Source: Sporosarcina luteola
Lineage (GTDB): Bacteria > Bacillota > Bacilli > Bacillales_A > Planococcaceae
Direction: 5' to 3'
NCBI GenBank assembly: GCA_014204635.1
Contig: JACHLS010000008.1
Coordinates: forward strand, 145,452 to 209,451
Length of the DNA stretch: 64,000 bases
Below, piece by piece: positions 1-7,568 of this stretch. Under the pieces are notes generated by a model. The model was not told the origin of the DNA. It did not search any database and saw only the letters and a program-made list of their open reading frames with translations. How positions within the stretch are numbered: the stretch's first letter is position 1; each line of letters opens with the position of its first letter. The position numbers and the translations under genes are program-made.

Positions 1-486
1 GCCAAGCAATACATAACCAGCATTATTATAGTGAAATCTTTCTCCCACTGTTAACTTCATCGGCTGATCTTGAAATAGCGGCAGAAAATCCTTTACACTT
101 CGGATGCGATACATCGGATTGTCAATCCATAATTCTTCAAAATCATCCATGACATCTTCATCAAAGTAGTCGGGCACGCCAGATGTATGGGTTAGTAGAT
201 GATGAATGGTAATCTCCTCGTCAAACGTCGGAAAATCGACAGCAAGGCAATCTGCCAGTTTCATTTCAAATGATAGATTGCCTTTTTCAACAAGCTGGCA
301 AATTGCAATAGCTGTGAATAGCTTGCAGCCGGAAGCAATGCCATAGCGGGTGGTGGATGTATTTTTTAGTTGGTCGGAACGATTGGCATACCCATAGCTT
401 GATACGGCTAACGTTCCCTGGCTATCTTTCACTAGTATACTGCCAGAGAAATTATGTTTTTGAATCTCTGTGATACCCTTTAACAT
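1..486 (-). CDS. Serine hydrolase, beta-lactamase/PBP-like family (C-terminus beyond window)
   Basis: Open through the left window edge, so only the first 162 residues are visible. The start ATG is preceded by AGGGGGA at good distance. Around residue 52 there is an S-x-x-K tetrad (SGCK), the nucleophile motif of class C beta-lactamase-like hydrolases, and near residue 152 a Y-N-N motif (HYNNAG) that fits the second catalytic motif. The segment HHLLTHTSG between them is also typical of the family. Such proteins are usually esterases or D-Ala-D-Ala peptidase relatives rather than true beta-lactamases. No signal peptide is seen, suggesting a cytoplasmic enzyme. Substrate cannot be told from the sequence. 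Confidence 0.85.
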   Translation of the reverse strand, partial: MLKGITEIQKHNFSGSILVKDSQGTLAVSSYGYANRSDQLKNTSTTRYGIASGCKLFTAIAICQLVEKGNLSFEMKLADCLAVDFPTFDEEITIHHLLTHTSGVPDYFDEDVMDDFEELWIDNPMYRIRSVKDFLPLFQDQPMKLTVGERFHYNNAGYVLLG

Positions 487-735
487 GTTAATCCCCCTAT
501 TCCGATTCACTTCTTGGTACAACACTATAAACAACTTATCTATACTGTATCACCGATCTTCGTTTAGAGAAGCCCAAGAACAATTACTACTTGAAGTAGA
601 GCCTGCTGAAAGCAACAAGGATCCATCGATTCGTGAATTCTCTATAAACATATAATCATTTTTTGCAGGTAATCCAATTCCTTAATCGAATACTAAGTAA
701 ACGGCTTTTAGTTTTAAGAAGGGAGGCAGATTTAT

Positions 736-1020
736 TTGTATTTACTCTTTATTATCTTGTTACTTTCTTTAATACTATCTACTTTCATTTGTTCCTTTCT
801 AGTAAACAAAGTTAATAAAAGATGGTTGATAATCATCTCTTTATTCATTAATGCAATTATGTTAGGCGTATCATCCTTTGTCCTATATAAAATAGATGTT
901 CAAAAATATCATAAAAATGTTCCAGGATTATTTGATAGTTTAGGCATTGTAGTATTTATATTTTTTATCCCTATCATTACGCTGATTAACATCATTCTAA
1001 TTCAACTAAAAAAAAATTAA
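736..1020 (+). CDS. Small membrane protein of unknown function
   Basis: 94 residues beginning with TTG. A strong SD (GGGAGG) lies 9 bases upstream, which decides this start. The protein has three hydrophobic stretches: residues about 2-23, 31-52 and 66-88, separated by short basic or polar loops (NKVNKR; DVQKYHKN), so it is probably an integral membrane protein with three spans and a Lys-rich tail. I do not recognise a family. It stands alone, between the divergent serine hydrolase and eroded gene fragments. Confidence 0.6.
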   Translation: MYLLFIILLLSLILSTFICSFLVNKVNKRWLIIISLFINAIMLGVSSFVLYKIDVQKYHKNVPGLFDSLGIVVFIFFIPIITLINIILIQLKKN

Positions 1021-1039
1021 GCTTCCCCAAAAAGAAGCT
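1020..1039. terminator. Short hairpin after the small membrane protein gene
   Basis: AGCTTC/GAAGCT stem with an 8-base loop starting on the last base of the stop codon. An A run precedes it on the + strand, so on the minus strand the stem is followed by a T run. It would stop leftward transcription better than rightward. Confidence 0.4.
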
Positions 1040-1066
1040 GGAACATAACATTTAAGTAGGTTAGGA

Positions 1067-1264
1067 GTTGAGCATCAGAAGGATTCGGATACGGTGAAGC
1101 TGTTTACCCTTGAACAAGACACAGCGAAGCCCTTGCCTTATTTAAATTCGATCAAAGAACGTCTTGTTAGGCCAAGGTTTACCGATGCGGGAACGCTAGT
1201 CGTAAATGGCGGGGGCAATGATCGAGCAATGTATTTAGTCGATGTGAAAGCGTTGGGAAAATGA
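1067..1264 (+). pseudogene. Fragment of an unrecognised gene
   Basis: An open frame of about 65 codons with natural-looking composition (contains the segment LVVNGGGNDRAMYLVDV) ends in TGA. It has no start codon with SD and begins just after an in-frame TAA, so I read it as the 3' remnant of a lost gene. Family not recognised. Confidence 0.3.
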
Positions 1265-1371
1265 TTGCCTGCGGAAGAGCCTTTTGTCTGGACTGTTCAG
1301 ATACAGACTTATAAATTGAAGAGAGAAGAAATCGTCCGTACTGTAAGAAATTGAAGGGAGAAGTTCATGCG

Positions 1372-1497
1372 GTGAATACAACAGGACATTTTACCGACAA
1401 GGCCGAGATCTATGCGAAATATCGACCGAGTTACCCGAATGCATACCTCGTTTACTTCATTTCCGAGAACGGCTTGAATGAGGATTCGTCATTGTAA
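1372..1497 (+). pseudogene. N-terminal stub of a SAM-dependent methyltransferase
   Basis: GTG start 8 bases after GAAGGGAG. The 41-residue product contains HFTDKAEIYAKYRPSYP, the characteristic N-terminus of a class I methyltransferase family (usual form: FTGKADIYxKYRPSYPxE). It stops with TAA just before the place where the SAM-binding glycine motif should begin. The remaining 200 or so residues are absent from the window, so this is a truncated remnant. Confidence 0.65.
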
Positions 1498-1525
1498 AAT
1501 GCTGTAATGTTTTTTTAATATGAAA

Positions 1526-1555
1526 AGGCACAGAGTACGTTCTATCTCTGTGCCT
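1526..1555 (-). terminator. Terminator of the sulP-uspA operon
   Basis: Perfect 10-bp stem AGGCACAGAG/CTCTGTGCCT with a 10-base loop, about 95 bases beyond the uspA-like stop. T-rich sequence follows on the minus strand (TTTTCATATTAAAAAAAC) and a weaker T-rich run on the plus strand, so it may work both ways. Confidence 0.65.
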
Positions 1556-1649
1556 CTTTATTCTGGACATATGAATATTCTTGTGACACGTTCCATTGTT
1601 GTGAAAATAGTTGAATCTGATTGACTAGCGTGCTGCAGAGACACCGAAT

Positions 1650-2063
1650 CTATTTTACAATTGTCACTGGACAGTCTACGTGTTTCATTACTTTGTGGCT
1701 GACGCTTCCTAGCACCATTTCTTGAAATGCATTCAATCCTCGACTGCCCATGATGAGTTGGTCCATTGCTTCTGCATTCACATACTTTATGATTTCATGG
1801 CTCGGGTTGCCTTTTAGCAGCGTCATTTTTGCTTGTACGCTGGCTTTTTGAGCTAGTTCCAAAACGGGTTCCACTTTTTGTCTTCGTTTCAGAAGGAGGC
1901 TTTCTTCGTTTTGGGATAAGAGACGTTCGTCTTTTGCTTTATCGTAATCCGCCACATAAATGAACTCCAGTTGCGCTTCAGAAAAATGTTTGGCAAGCGT
2001 AATTGCATGGGTTGCAGCACGCAGTGCGTTTTCCGATCCGTCAATCGCTACAGCAATCTTCAT
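1650..2063 (-). CDS. Universal stress protein, UspA family
   Basis: 137 residues, the usual length of a single-domain UspA protein. The N-terminus MKIAVAIDGSENA gives the first strand and the conserved Asp. The C-terminal part has the nucleotide-binding signature G-x2-G-x9-G-S (GSRGLNAFQEMVLGSVS, residues about 107-123), so it belongs to the ATP-binding subgroup. SD GGGAGGAAT precedes the ATG. It begins 24 bases after the sulP stop and is very probably co-transcribed with it; UspA partners of SulP transporters are common and are thought to modulate transport or respond to energy state (inference). Confidence 0.9.
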   Translation of the reverse strand: MKIAVAIDGSENALRAATHAITLAKHFSEAQLEFIYVADYDKAKDERLLSQNEESLLLKRRQKVEPVLELAQKASVQAKMTLLKGNPSHEIIKYVNAEAMDQLIMGSRGLNAFQEMVLGSVSHKVMKHVDCPVTIVK

Positions 2064-2087
2064 TCTAATTCCTCCCTCGTCTTGTTC

Positions 2088-3497
2088 TCAAAGTAATTTC
2101 TCGTATAACTGTTCACTGGAAGAATTCAGACCGCGGATTGATACCACCACTCCTTCTTCCTCAAGCTTCTGTTTTACCTTTGCTACCGCTCCGACAGAAG
2201 ATTCGTCCCATAGCTGGCTATCCTCAAAATCAATAATAATTTCCTTTTCCTTAATGGCCTGAAATGACTGAATGAATTTTGTCGTGGATGCAAAAAACAG
2301 CGGCCCTTTTACCTTGTATATGCCCGCATCACTCGTCACAGTCACACGGGATATTTTTGCAACAAAGAAAAGCGAGCTCAAGATAACACCGACAACCACC
2401 CCGATTGCGAGATTATGCGTATATAAAATGATCGCGACGGTAATTAGCATGACGATCGATTCCGTTTTTGGAGCATGTTTTAAGAACTTGAACGATCCCC
2501 AATTGAAAGTTGTCGCGGCGACCATGATCATGACACCCGCAAGGACTGGCATCGGAATCTCGACGACAACATCACCCAACACAATAATCAAGAACATAAG
2601 GAAAACACCCGCAGTAAATGTGGAAAGTCGTCCACGGCCGCCCGATTTGACATTGATCATCGATTGGCCGATTAATGCACATCCTGCCATCCCGCCGAAA
2701 AACCCTGTGAAGAAGTTGGCGATGCCTTGTCCGCGCGCCTCACGATTTTTATCGCTTGGCGTGTCCGTCATATCATCCAGCACCTGAGAAGTGAGCAAGG
2801 ATTCGAGAAGCCCGACAATCGAAAGAGCCAATGAATACGGGAAGATGATTTTCAGCGTTTCTAAGTTAAGCGGAATATCCGGAAGGAAAAACGTTGGCAA
2901 TGAGTTTGGCATATTTCCTAAATCACCGATTGTCTGCAGCGATACGCCGCTTATCAGTGCGATGACAGTCATCACGACAATTGCAATAAGTGGCGCAGGG
3001 ATTGCGGTGATAAAACGAGGCACCGCATACACTAATACCAATGTGGCGATGGCGAAAACATATGTCATGGCATCATGGCCCCGCAAATAGGGAAGCTGGG
3101 TAATAAAAATCATAATACCAAGTGCATTTACGAATCCAAGCATGACAGAGTTCGGAATGAACCGCATCAAGTTCGCGACCCCGAGCGCTCCTAGAATAAA
3201 TTGTATGATTCCTGTCAAAACCGTGGCTGCTAAAACGTATTGCAAGCCATGGTCTGCCATTAAGTTGACGAGGATTAACGCCATCGCCCCGGTTGCCGCA
3301 GAGATTAGCCCCGGACGTCCCCCTACGAACGAAGTGATGACCGCAATTGCAAAAGAAGCATATAGTGCGACTCGCGGATCGACTCCTACGATGAACGCAA
3401 AGGCTAGCGCTTCCGGAATCAGCGCCAGCCCTACGACAACGCCTGCTAACAAATCGGCCCGTACATTGCCGAACCATTGTTGTTTTAAAGTATGCAT
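2088..3497 (-). CDS. SulP family anion permease with C-terminal STAS domain
   Basis: 469 residues. The N-terminal segment (DLLAGVVVGLALIPEALAFA, residues about 15-34) is the SulP/SLC26 signature, followed by about ten more hydrophobic spans. The motif GFFGGMAGCALIGQS near residue 265 is typical of the substrate region. From about residue 390 the protein becomes a short STAS-like cytoplasmic domain ending in KLL. Family members move sulfate, bicarbonate or related anions by proton or sodium coupling; the sequence does not tell which. SD AGAGGAG is 7 bases upstream. Forms an operon with the downstream uspA-like gene. Confidence 0.9.
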   Translation of the reverse strand: MHTLKQQWFGNVRADLLAGVVVGLALIPEALAFAFIVGVDPRVALYASFAIAVITSFVGGRPGLISAATGAMALILVNLMADHGLQYVLAATVLTGIIQFILGALGVANLMRFIPNSVMLGFVNALGIMIFITQLPYLRGHDAMTYVFAIATLVLVYAVPRFITAIPAPLIAIVVMTVIALISGVSLQTIGDLGNMPNSLPTFFLPDIPLNLETLKIIFPYSLALSIVGLLESLLTSQVLDDMTDTPSDKNREARGQGIANFFTGFFGGMAGCALIGQSMINVKSGGRGRLSTFTAGVFLMFLIIVLGDVVVEIPMPVLAGVMIMVAATTFNWGSFKFLKHAPKTESIVMLITVAIILYTHNLAIGVVVGVILSSLFFVAKISRVTVTSDAGIYKVKGPLFFASTTKFIQSFQAIKEKEIIIDFEDSQLWDESSVGAVAKVKQKLEEEGVVVSIRGLNSSSEQLYEKLL

Positions 3498-3565
3498 TGT
3501 TGCTCTCCTCTCTCTCGTTGTATATGCATACCTGCAATAGATATAATTAAGATACTCAATAAACC

Positions 3566-3580
3566 GTTCCTAATTATATC
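3566..3580 (-). promoter_or_regulatory. Extended -10 promoter of sulP
   Basis: On the minus strand the sequence TGATATAAT is an extended -10 (TG-n-TATAAT), about 75 bases before the sulP start. No good -35 lies at 17 bases, which fits the extended -10 class. Confidence 0.5.
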
Positions 3581-3640
3581 AGAATAAACGATTGGGAACA
3601 GTCGTGGTGCAAACATGTTCTCCAAATTACAAATAAAGAA

Positions 3641-3668
3641 GAACTCAAACCATTGTTGGTTTGGGTCC
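3641..3668 (-). terminator. Hairpin in the gap upstream of sulP
   Basis: Stem GAACTCAAACC with GGTTTGGGTCC (two G-T pairs), loop of 6, and T-rich sequence after it on the minus strand. It sits in the 380-base gap 3541-3924, in which I see no convincing gene on either strand; the frames that are open there have no SD and no family features. Confidence 0.4.
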
Positions 3669-3924
3669 TTGAGACGGCCTCTTTTGCCATGTATTTTATT
3701 TGTATAACCTCCCTTTATGCATAAACTGTCTATTTTTTTTAGGTAATCCGGCAACGGCTTCTGCACTGCAGCTTGTATCTTCAAATACAAAATTCTGGCC
3801 TCCTCCCCAACCATCAGCCCCGCTTTCTGACATTCACCATTCCGTAGTGCTGCTCATTGGGTCATTAAACTCAAACTTGCTGAGAATTTATAAACATCCA
3901 CATAAGTCATAGCTTTATTAGAAA

Positions 3925-4120
3925 TCACGCCCCAGCTTCTTTCAATATCTGTTCAATTTCTTCAAATCCGCGTTGTTCCGCATGTTCTAATAGGGTAACC
4001 CCATCTCTATCTCTTATATTGACGTCAGCGCCATGATCAACTAATAGTTGAACAATCTTTTGATGCGTTTCTCCTCCGTCCCCCAAAATAATTGCTTCTA
4101 ATAATGCAGTCCAATGCAAA
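3925..4120 (-). pseudogene. C-terminal fragment of an ankyrin-repeat protein
   Basis: About 60 codons read as an ankyrin C-terminus: HWTALLEAIILGDGG, then IVQLLVDHGADVNIRDRDG and VTLLEHAEQRGFEEIEQILKEAGA. The motifs GADVN and DGVTLLEHA are classic repeat features. The match to ankyrin sequence begins abruptly at the WTALLEA segment; upstream codons are noise and read into the opposite-strand gene. The gene has lost its 5' part at a recombination junction near 4105-4120. Confidence 0.75.
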
Positions 4121-5289
4121 AAATGGATAATGTATTGGTGCGTTATAAATGGGTAACGGTGTTTGATATTGCGCAAACGGAAGGAAAACCATTAAAAGTA
4201 ACGAGAGATTTTGTGAATGAGCGTTTTCAAACGGATGAAGATGTGACAGCCTTATATGAAAACCTGAAAAATTATTTAACGCAATTTAAACAGCTGCATG
4301 TGGAAGAAAAGCCGTACTCGATTCAAGAAGAAGGGCGTGGCTATTATATGCCTTCGACAAATAAAATTGTCGTCAATTCAACGGAGAGCAATCCTGTTGC
4401 AAAGTTAAGCACGCTCATTCATGAGTTTGCTCATGCCCAGCTGCATGGTCGTGGTGGGCACTATACAGAGGCAAGCCGTGCGCATAAAGAGGCGCAAGCA
4501 GAATCAGTGGCATGTGCAACGATGGCTTATTTAGGCTTTGATACGAGCCACTTTTCGTTAGGGTATATTGCGACATGGGCGAAAGATACGGAGTTGATGA
4601 AACAAGCATTGACGGATATCCAAGCGACACTTGAAAAGACCTTAGCCACGATTGATATTGTCCTACATCCTCAATTGTACGAGCAGCTGCAGCAAGTCGT
4701 TCAAAACCCGATGCAGTCGCAAGCATCCGTTCATGGGGATCAGTTGGCCAAGTTGTTGCCTGCTTTCCAATATGTTAAAGGCCCAGTTACAGCTGTTGAA
4801 GTATTTGATGCCAGGTACAACGGCTTTGAAATTGCAAAATACGACCACCAAGTGAAGCAGTTAAGGGATGAACGTGGTGAAGCGATTACTGGAAATATGT
4901 TAAAAGGGAAAGAAATCATTTTGATGAATGTCATTGATCAGCATCCGGCTACAGCAAACATGTACAGGAGTTTTTCAGATCAATTTGCCCTTCGTGAAGT
5001 ACAAGGACCGGCACCGAGTATAGAGCTGTATCATAAAGCGACGAATCGGCCAATTGTAGATTATCAGAATGTAAAGGAGGCAAAGGCTTCGTTTCTTCGC
5101 GTCGCAGAATCTGAAAATCATATGGTGGGTGCTTATGTTTATGGCAAGGAGGAATTGCGTCATTTTAATCCAGTATTGGAAAATGAGCAGGAGAGAATTG
5201 GGCGTGTTGGAACAAAATTTGATAGGTCGGTGGGTAGTTTGTATGAAAGTAGAAGTGATAAGAAGGATTTTAAACTTTCGATGGAATAA
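4106..5289 (+). pseudogene. 5'-truncated ArdC/LtrC-like antirestriction-type metallopeptidase
   Basis: Open frame of about 390 codons. The segment VTVFDIAQTEGKPL near the start is normally found well inside ArdC-like proteins, at the end of the N-terminal ssDNA-binding domain, so about 150-200 residues are missing in front and the first ATG (4114) is probably not a genuine start. Residues about 100-115 carry a zinc peptidase motif HEFAHAQLH (HExxH) and later E residues, followed by GFDTSHFSLGYIATWAKD, a block typical of plasmid and conjugative-element ArdC/ImmA-like proteins. The C-terminal half (from about residue 200) is a further conserved accessory region. No SD before the ATG. Read as a relic of a conjugative element. 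Confidence 0.7.
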
Positions 5290-5350
5290 GGATCATCTTA
5301 TTGGTCCTTTATGAAGTTAGAGTGAATCTGCTAATTAAATTAACAAATAC

Positions 5351-5388
5351 CCCTACATATTTTAATTAAAATTGTAAAATATGTAGGG
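5351..5388 (-). terminator. Terminator of the Shedu-like gene
   Basis: Perfect 13-bp stem CCCTACATATTTT/AAAATATGTAGGG with a 12-base loop, 14 bases beyond the stop of the DUF4263 gene. Confidence 0.75.
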
Positions 5389-5401
5389 TAATAAGAGGTG
5401 G

Positions 5402-6226
5402 TTAAAATGAATTTTTACCAATTAATCTTTCTGTTAAATTTACCAAGTTATCGTAATGTAGTAATTTGATTCGGGCATTCCTTTCTTCATATCTTCTCAT
5501 GCCGTAGGTATAATCGGAGTTTTTTTCATAGTGTTCTCTTCTTCCAGCTATTACTATATAATGTCTGCGAGTGCTATCATTATTAATGAATTCACTTGGA
5601 AGACTTTTATTATTTTTTTTAGCTCCATTAAATTGAGGTTGTAGGCTAGAAAATTGTTGGTCTAATAGTCTTTCCCAGCTTTTAACTTGATTAATTCCAT
5701 TTTGGTAATATTGACTCAACTCTGTTCCGTTGCTTTTGAAAGGATCATTGGAAGGATGCTCCAGCTCGATGAAAATAAATTGATACCCCCCTGAGCCTTT
5801 TCCAACCAAAAGATAATCTGCTACATATTGTGTGTTTAATGGAAACTCCTTGAACAAATATGCTTCATGATGTCCGAAATTATAGAATGAGAATAGCGAG
5901 GCGATTATTAAATAATACTCATTGTCATTTATAAAATTTAAAATTGTCCGCTCATTCGGATGTGAATCTAACAGTTTTTGGAAATCGTTTTTCATACTTG
6001 TTATTTTTGTGCATTGTTGTAAATCCTGAATATCTAAATAATTATTAGGGAACAAATGAATAAAATGTCTAGCGGATTTGGGATATTCTCGAAATAAATT
6101 TCTTCTTACCTCACCCATAATTCCTGTAGCATTTGGATGTACCTTTTCGGAAATTTTTATTTTTTCATATTCTAGCCGATCAATTTCATTCAAGGTGGTA
6201 TAATCATATCCATTATAAAGTTTCAC
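5402..6226 (-). CDS. sduA: Shedu-family (DUF4263) anti-phage nuclease
   Basis: 274 residues, GTG start after AGAGGTG. The C-terminal half is a DUF4263 domain: LDSHPNERTILNFI (about 87-99) is the usual helical entry, QYVADYLLVG (D137) and FIFIELEHPSNDPF (E154, E156) form the PD-(D/E)xK-like core, and QNGINQVKSWERLL (about 175-188) is the conserved Q-x3-W helix. Shedu proteins act as single-gene anti-phage nucleases. Here the third catalytic position is Glu (ELE) rather than Lys, as in a subset of the family. The N-terminal 85 residues have no recognised domain and may be the sensor. Stands alone between a relic metallopeptidase and a stem-loop field, in a mobile-element context. Confidence 0.75.
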   Translation of the reverse strand: MKLYNGYDYTTLNEIDRLEYEKIKISEKVHPNATGIMGEVRRNLFREYPKSARHFIHLFPNNYLDIQDLQQCTKITSMKNDFQKLLDSHPNERTILNFINDNEYYLIIASLFSFYNFGHHEAYLFKEFPLNTQYVADYLLVGKGSGGYQFIFIELEHPSNDPFKSNGTELSQYYQNGINQVKSWERLLDQQFSSLQPQFNGAKKNNKSLPSEFINNDSTRRHYIVIAGRREHYEKNSDYTYGMRRYEERNARIKLLHYDNLVNLTERLIGKNSF

Positions 6227-6372
6227 ATTACACCTCTATTGCTTTCCTAATACTTTGATATATTTTTAATTATAGCTACCCCTCTTAAAACTTTCAATGG
6301 ATGTATCGATAAGTAATTTACAATATCGAAGCAATTACATACTTTAAAATATACATTTCCAAGCGCCCACAC

Positions 6373-6889
6373 TACCCCTTCATCAAAAGCAAACCCCTCT
6401 TTTGTGAAGGGGTACGTGTCGCTTTGGCATTAAAAGTTCCGATAATCACTCGCTGTAAAGAGCGTGAAACAGCGAGTAGATTCCTGGATCGTTTGCGGCA
6501 AGCCGTCATACCAAACGAGGCGAAGTACAAAAACCATATACAAAAGACAAAAGGAAGGGAATGCATCCGCATTCCCTTTTATCATGAGCATTTTTTCGAT
6601 TTCTTTCGCCATACGCCCAAGCAGATGGACCGTCTGCTTGGGCTTTGCCATTTGCGTTCAACATTCGGCAATGAGCGTGGCAGATTCTGCCTACCACGCT
6701 CCTATCCGTGTTTCACCTCAAAAAGCAAGGATCGTCAAAACTTTTTGTTGAAAACGCTGCGCTACAAAAACTTTTGAGCTATTGCAGGCAATTCCTTGCT
6801 TTTTGATTGCTGCAAATAGCTACATGGCATAGCCAAGAAATCGGAAAAAATTCAGCCTTCCGACTTCGTGATTGCGGCTAAAGCAATCA
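6373..6889. repeat. Field of at least nine consecutive stem-loops
   Basis: No believable gene lies in 6227-6911. Instead there are non-identical inverted repeats in a row: 6373-6382/6405-6414 (10 bp), 6448-6456/6469-6477 (9 bp), 6489-6495/6512-6518 (7 bp), 6555-6564/6569-6578 (10 bp, 4-base loop), 6615-6625/6633-6643 (11 bp), 6673-6680/6694-6701 (8 bp, with a nested stem), 6721-6731/6793-6803 (11 bp with an inner 7-bp stem), 6841-6846/6858-6863 (6 bp) and 6869-6875/6883-6889 (7 bp). The last arm can instead pair with 6800-6810 over 11 bp, so two folds compete. It ends at the SD of the RadC-like gene. It may be a structured RNA leader, or DNA folded during conjugal or rolling-circle replication. 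Confidence 0.6.
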
Positions 6890-6911
6890 AAAAAACAAAG
6901 GAGGAATTACC

Positions 6912-7400
6912 ATGACAAAAGAAATTGAAAAAAATCTAGAGTTACAGCCTAATTATGAGATTGTGAGAATCAAAGCCGAGCGTCGCAAGTTACCGAAAAA
7001 ATATCTTTCTGAGAAATTAACGGATTACACAGTACGCAGTCCCGAGGATTTTGCGAATATCGCGATGAAGTTTATCGGCAATGAGGATAGAGAAGTATTT
7101 TTAGTCGCGTGCCTATCCGTGAAAAACGAAATCCAAGGCTTACACCGTTGCCATATTGGAACGTTAAATTCAAGCCTTGTGACACCGCGAGAAGTGTTCT
7201 AAACAGCGTTCCTACAAAATGCGGCAAGTATTATTCTTGCACATAACCATCCGAGCCAAAACGTCACACCAAGCGCAGAGGACATTGACGTTACAAAGCG
7301 ATTATGCGAAGCAGGGGAATTATTAGGTGTAGAAGTCCTTGACCATTTAGTTGTCAGCAAAACAAAATATTTATCGTTGAAGGAGAAGGGCTATATGTAA
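6912..7400 (+). pseudogene. RadC-like JAB/MPN-domain gene with an in-frame stop
   Basis: 163 codons in one frame, interrupted by a single TAA at 7200-7202. The part before it (96 residues) ends in HIGTLNSSLVTPREVF, and the same frame continues with TAFLQNAASIILAHNHPS and a later Asp (SAEDIDVTKRL), the JAMM-type metal motif H-x-H-P-S...D of RadC-like proteins carried on mobile elements. It ends in GYM-TAA. The SD AAGGAGGAA precedes the ATG. One substitution of an expected Lys codon (AAA or AAG) to TAA would explain the break. RadC-like JAB proteins on plasmids have unknown roles; the old link to DNA repair is doubtful. Confidence 0.8.
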
Positions 7401-7410
7401 AACTAAAATG

Positions 7411-7441
7411 GCAAAAGACGTATATAATGTACGTCTTTTGC
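7411..7441 (+). terminator. Terminator after the RadC-like gene
   Basis: Perfect 12-bp stem GCAAAAGACGTA/TACGTCTTTTGC, 10 bases beyond the RadC-like stop codon. Confidence 0.7.
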
Positions 7442-7462
7442 TCATGGAAATGTAAAAAATCG

Positions 7463-7486
7463 CGCCACCTTGTCAGCAAGGTGGCG
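7463..7486. terminator. GC-rich hairpin between radC-like and kfrA-like genes
   Basis: Perfect 10-bp stem CGCCACCTTG/CAAGGTGGCG with a 4-base loop. On the minus strand it is followed by TTTTTTACA, so it could terminate leftward transcription. Confidence 0.5.
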
Positions 7487-7495
7487 AATTATAAT

Positions 7496-7551
7496 TAGTT
7501 AACCTTAAAAAACCTGGTTAACTATTGATTTAAAGGTGAAGTTTAGTTAAC
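7496..7551. promoter_or_regulatory. Candidate operators of the kfrA-like gene
   Basis: TAGTTAACC (7496-7504) faces GGTTAACTA (7516-7524) as a perfect 9-bp inverted repeat, and a third copy TAGTTAAC follows at 7544-7551, directly before the SD. Three copies of a GTTAAC-centred site upstream of a gene with a putative DNA-binding N-terminus suggest autorepression. Binding is inference. Confidence 0.5.
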
Positions 7552-7568
7552 AATTGGAGGGAAATGAA

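Noticed and set aside
470..655. 61-codon frame between the serine hydrolase and the small membrane gene
   Set aside because: Starts inside the opposite gene, has no SD, no family; its last 30 codons look slightly protein-like but not enough.
3485..3912. Overlapping frames on both strands upstream of sulP
   Set aside because: No SD, no domain, and they overlap the sulP promoter and a hairpin.
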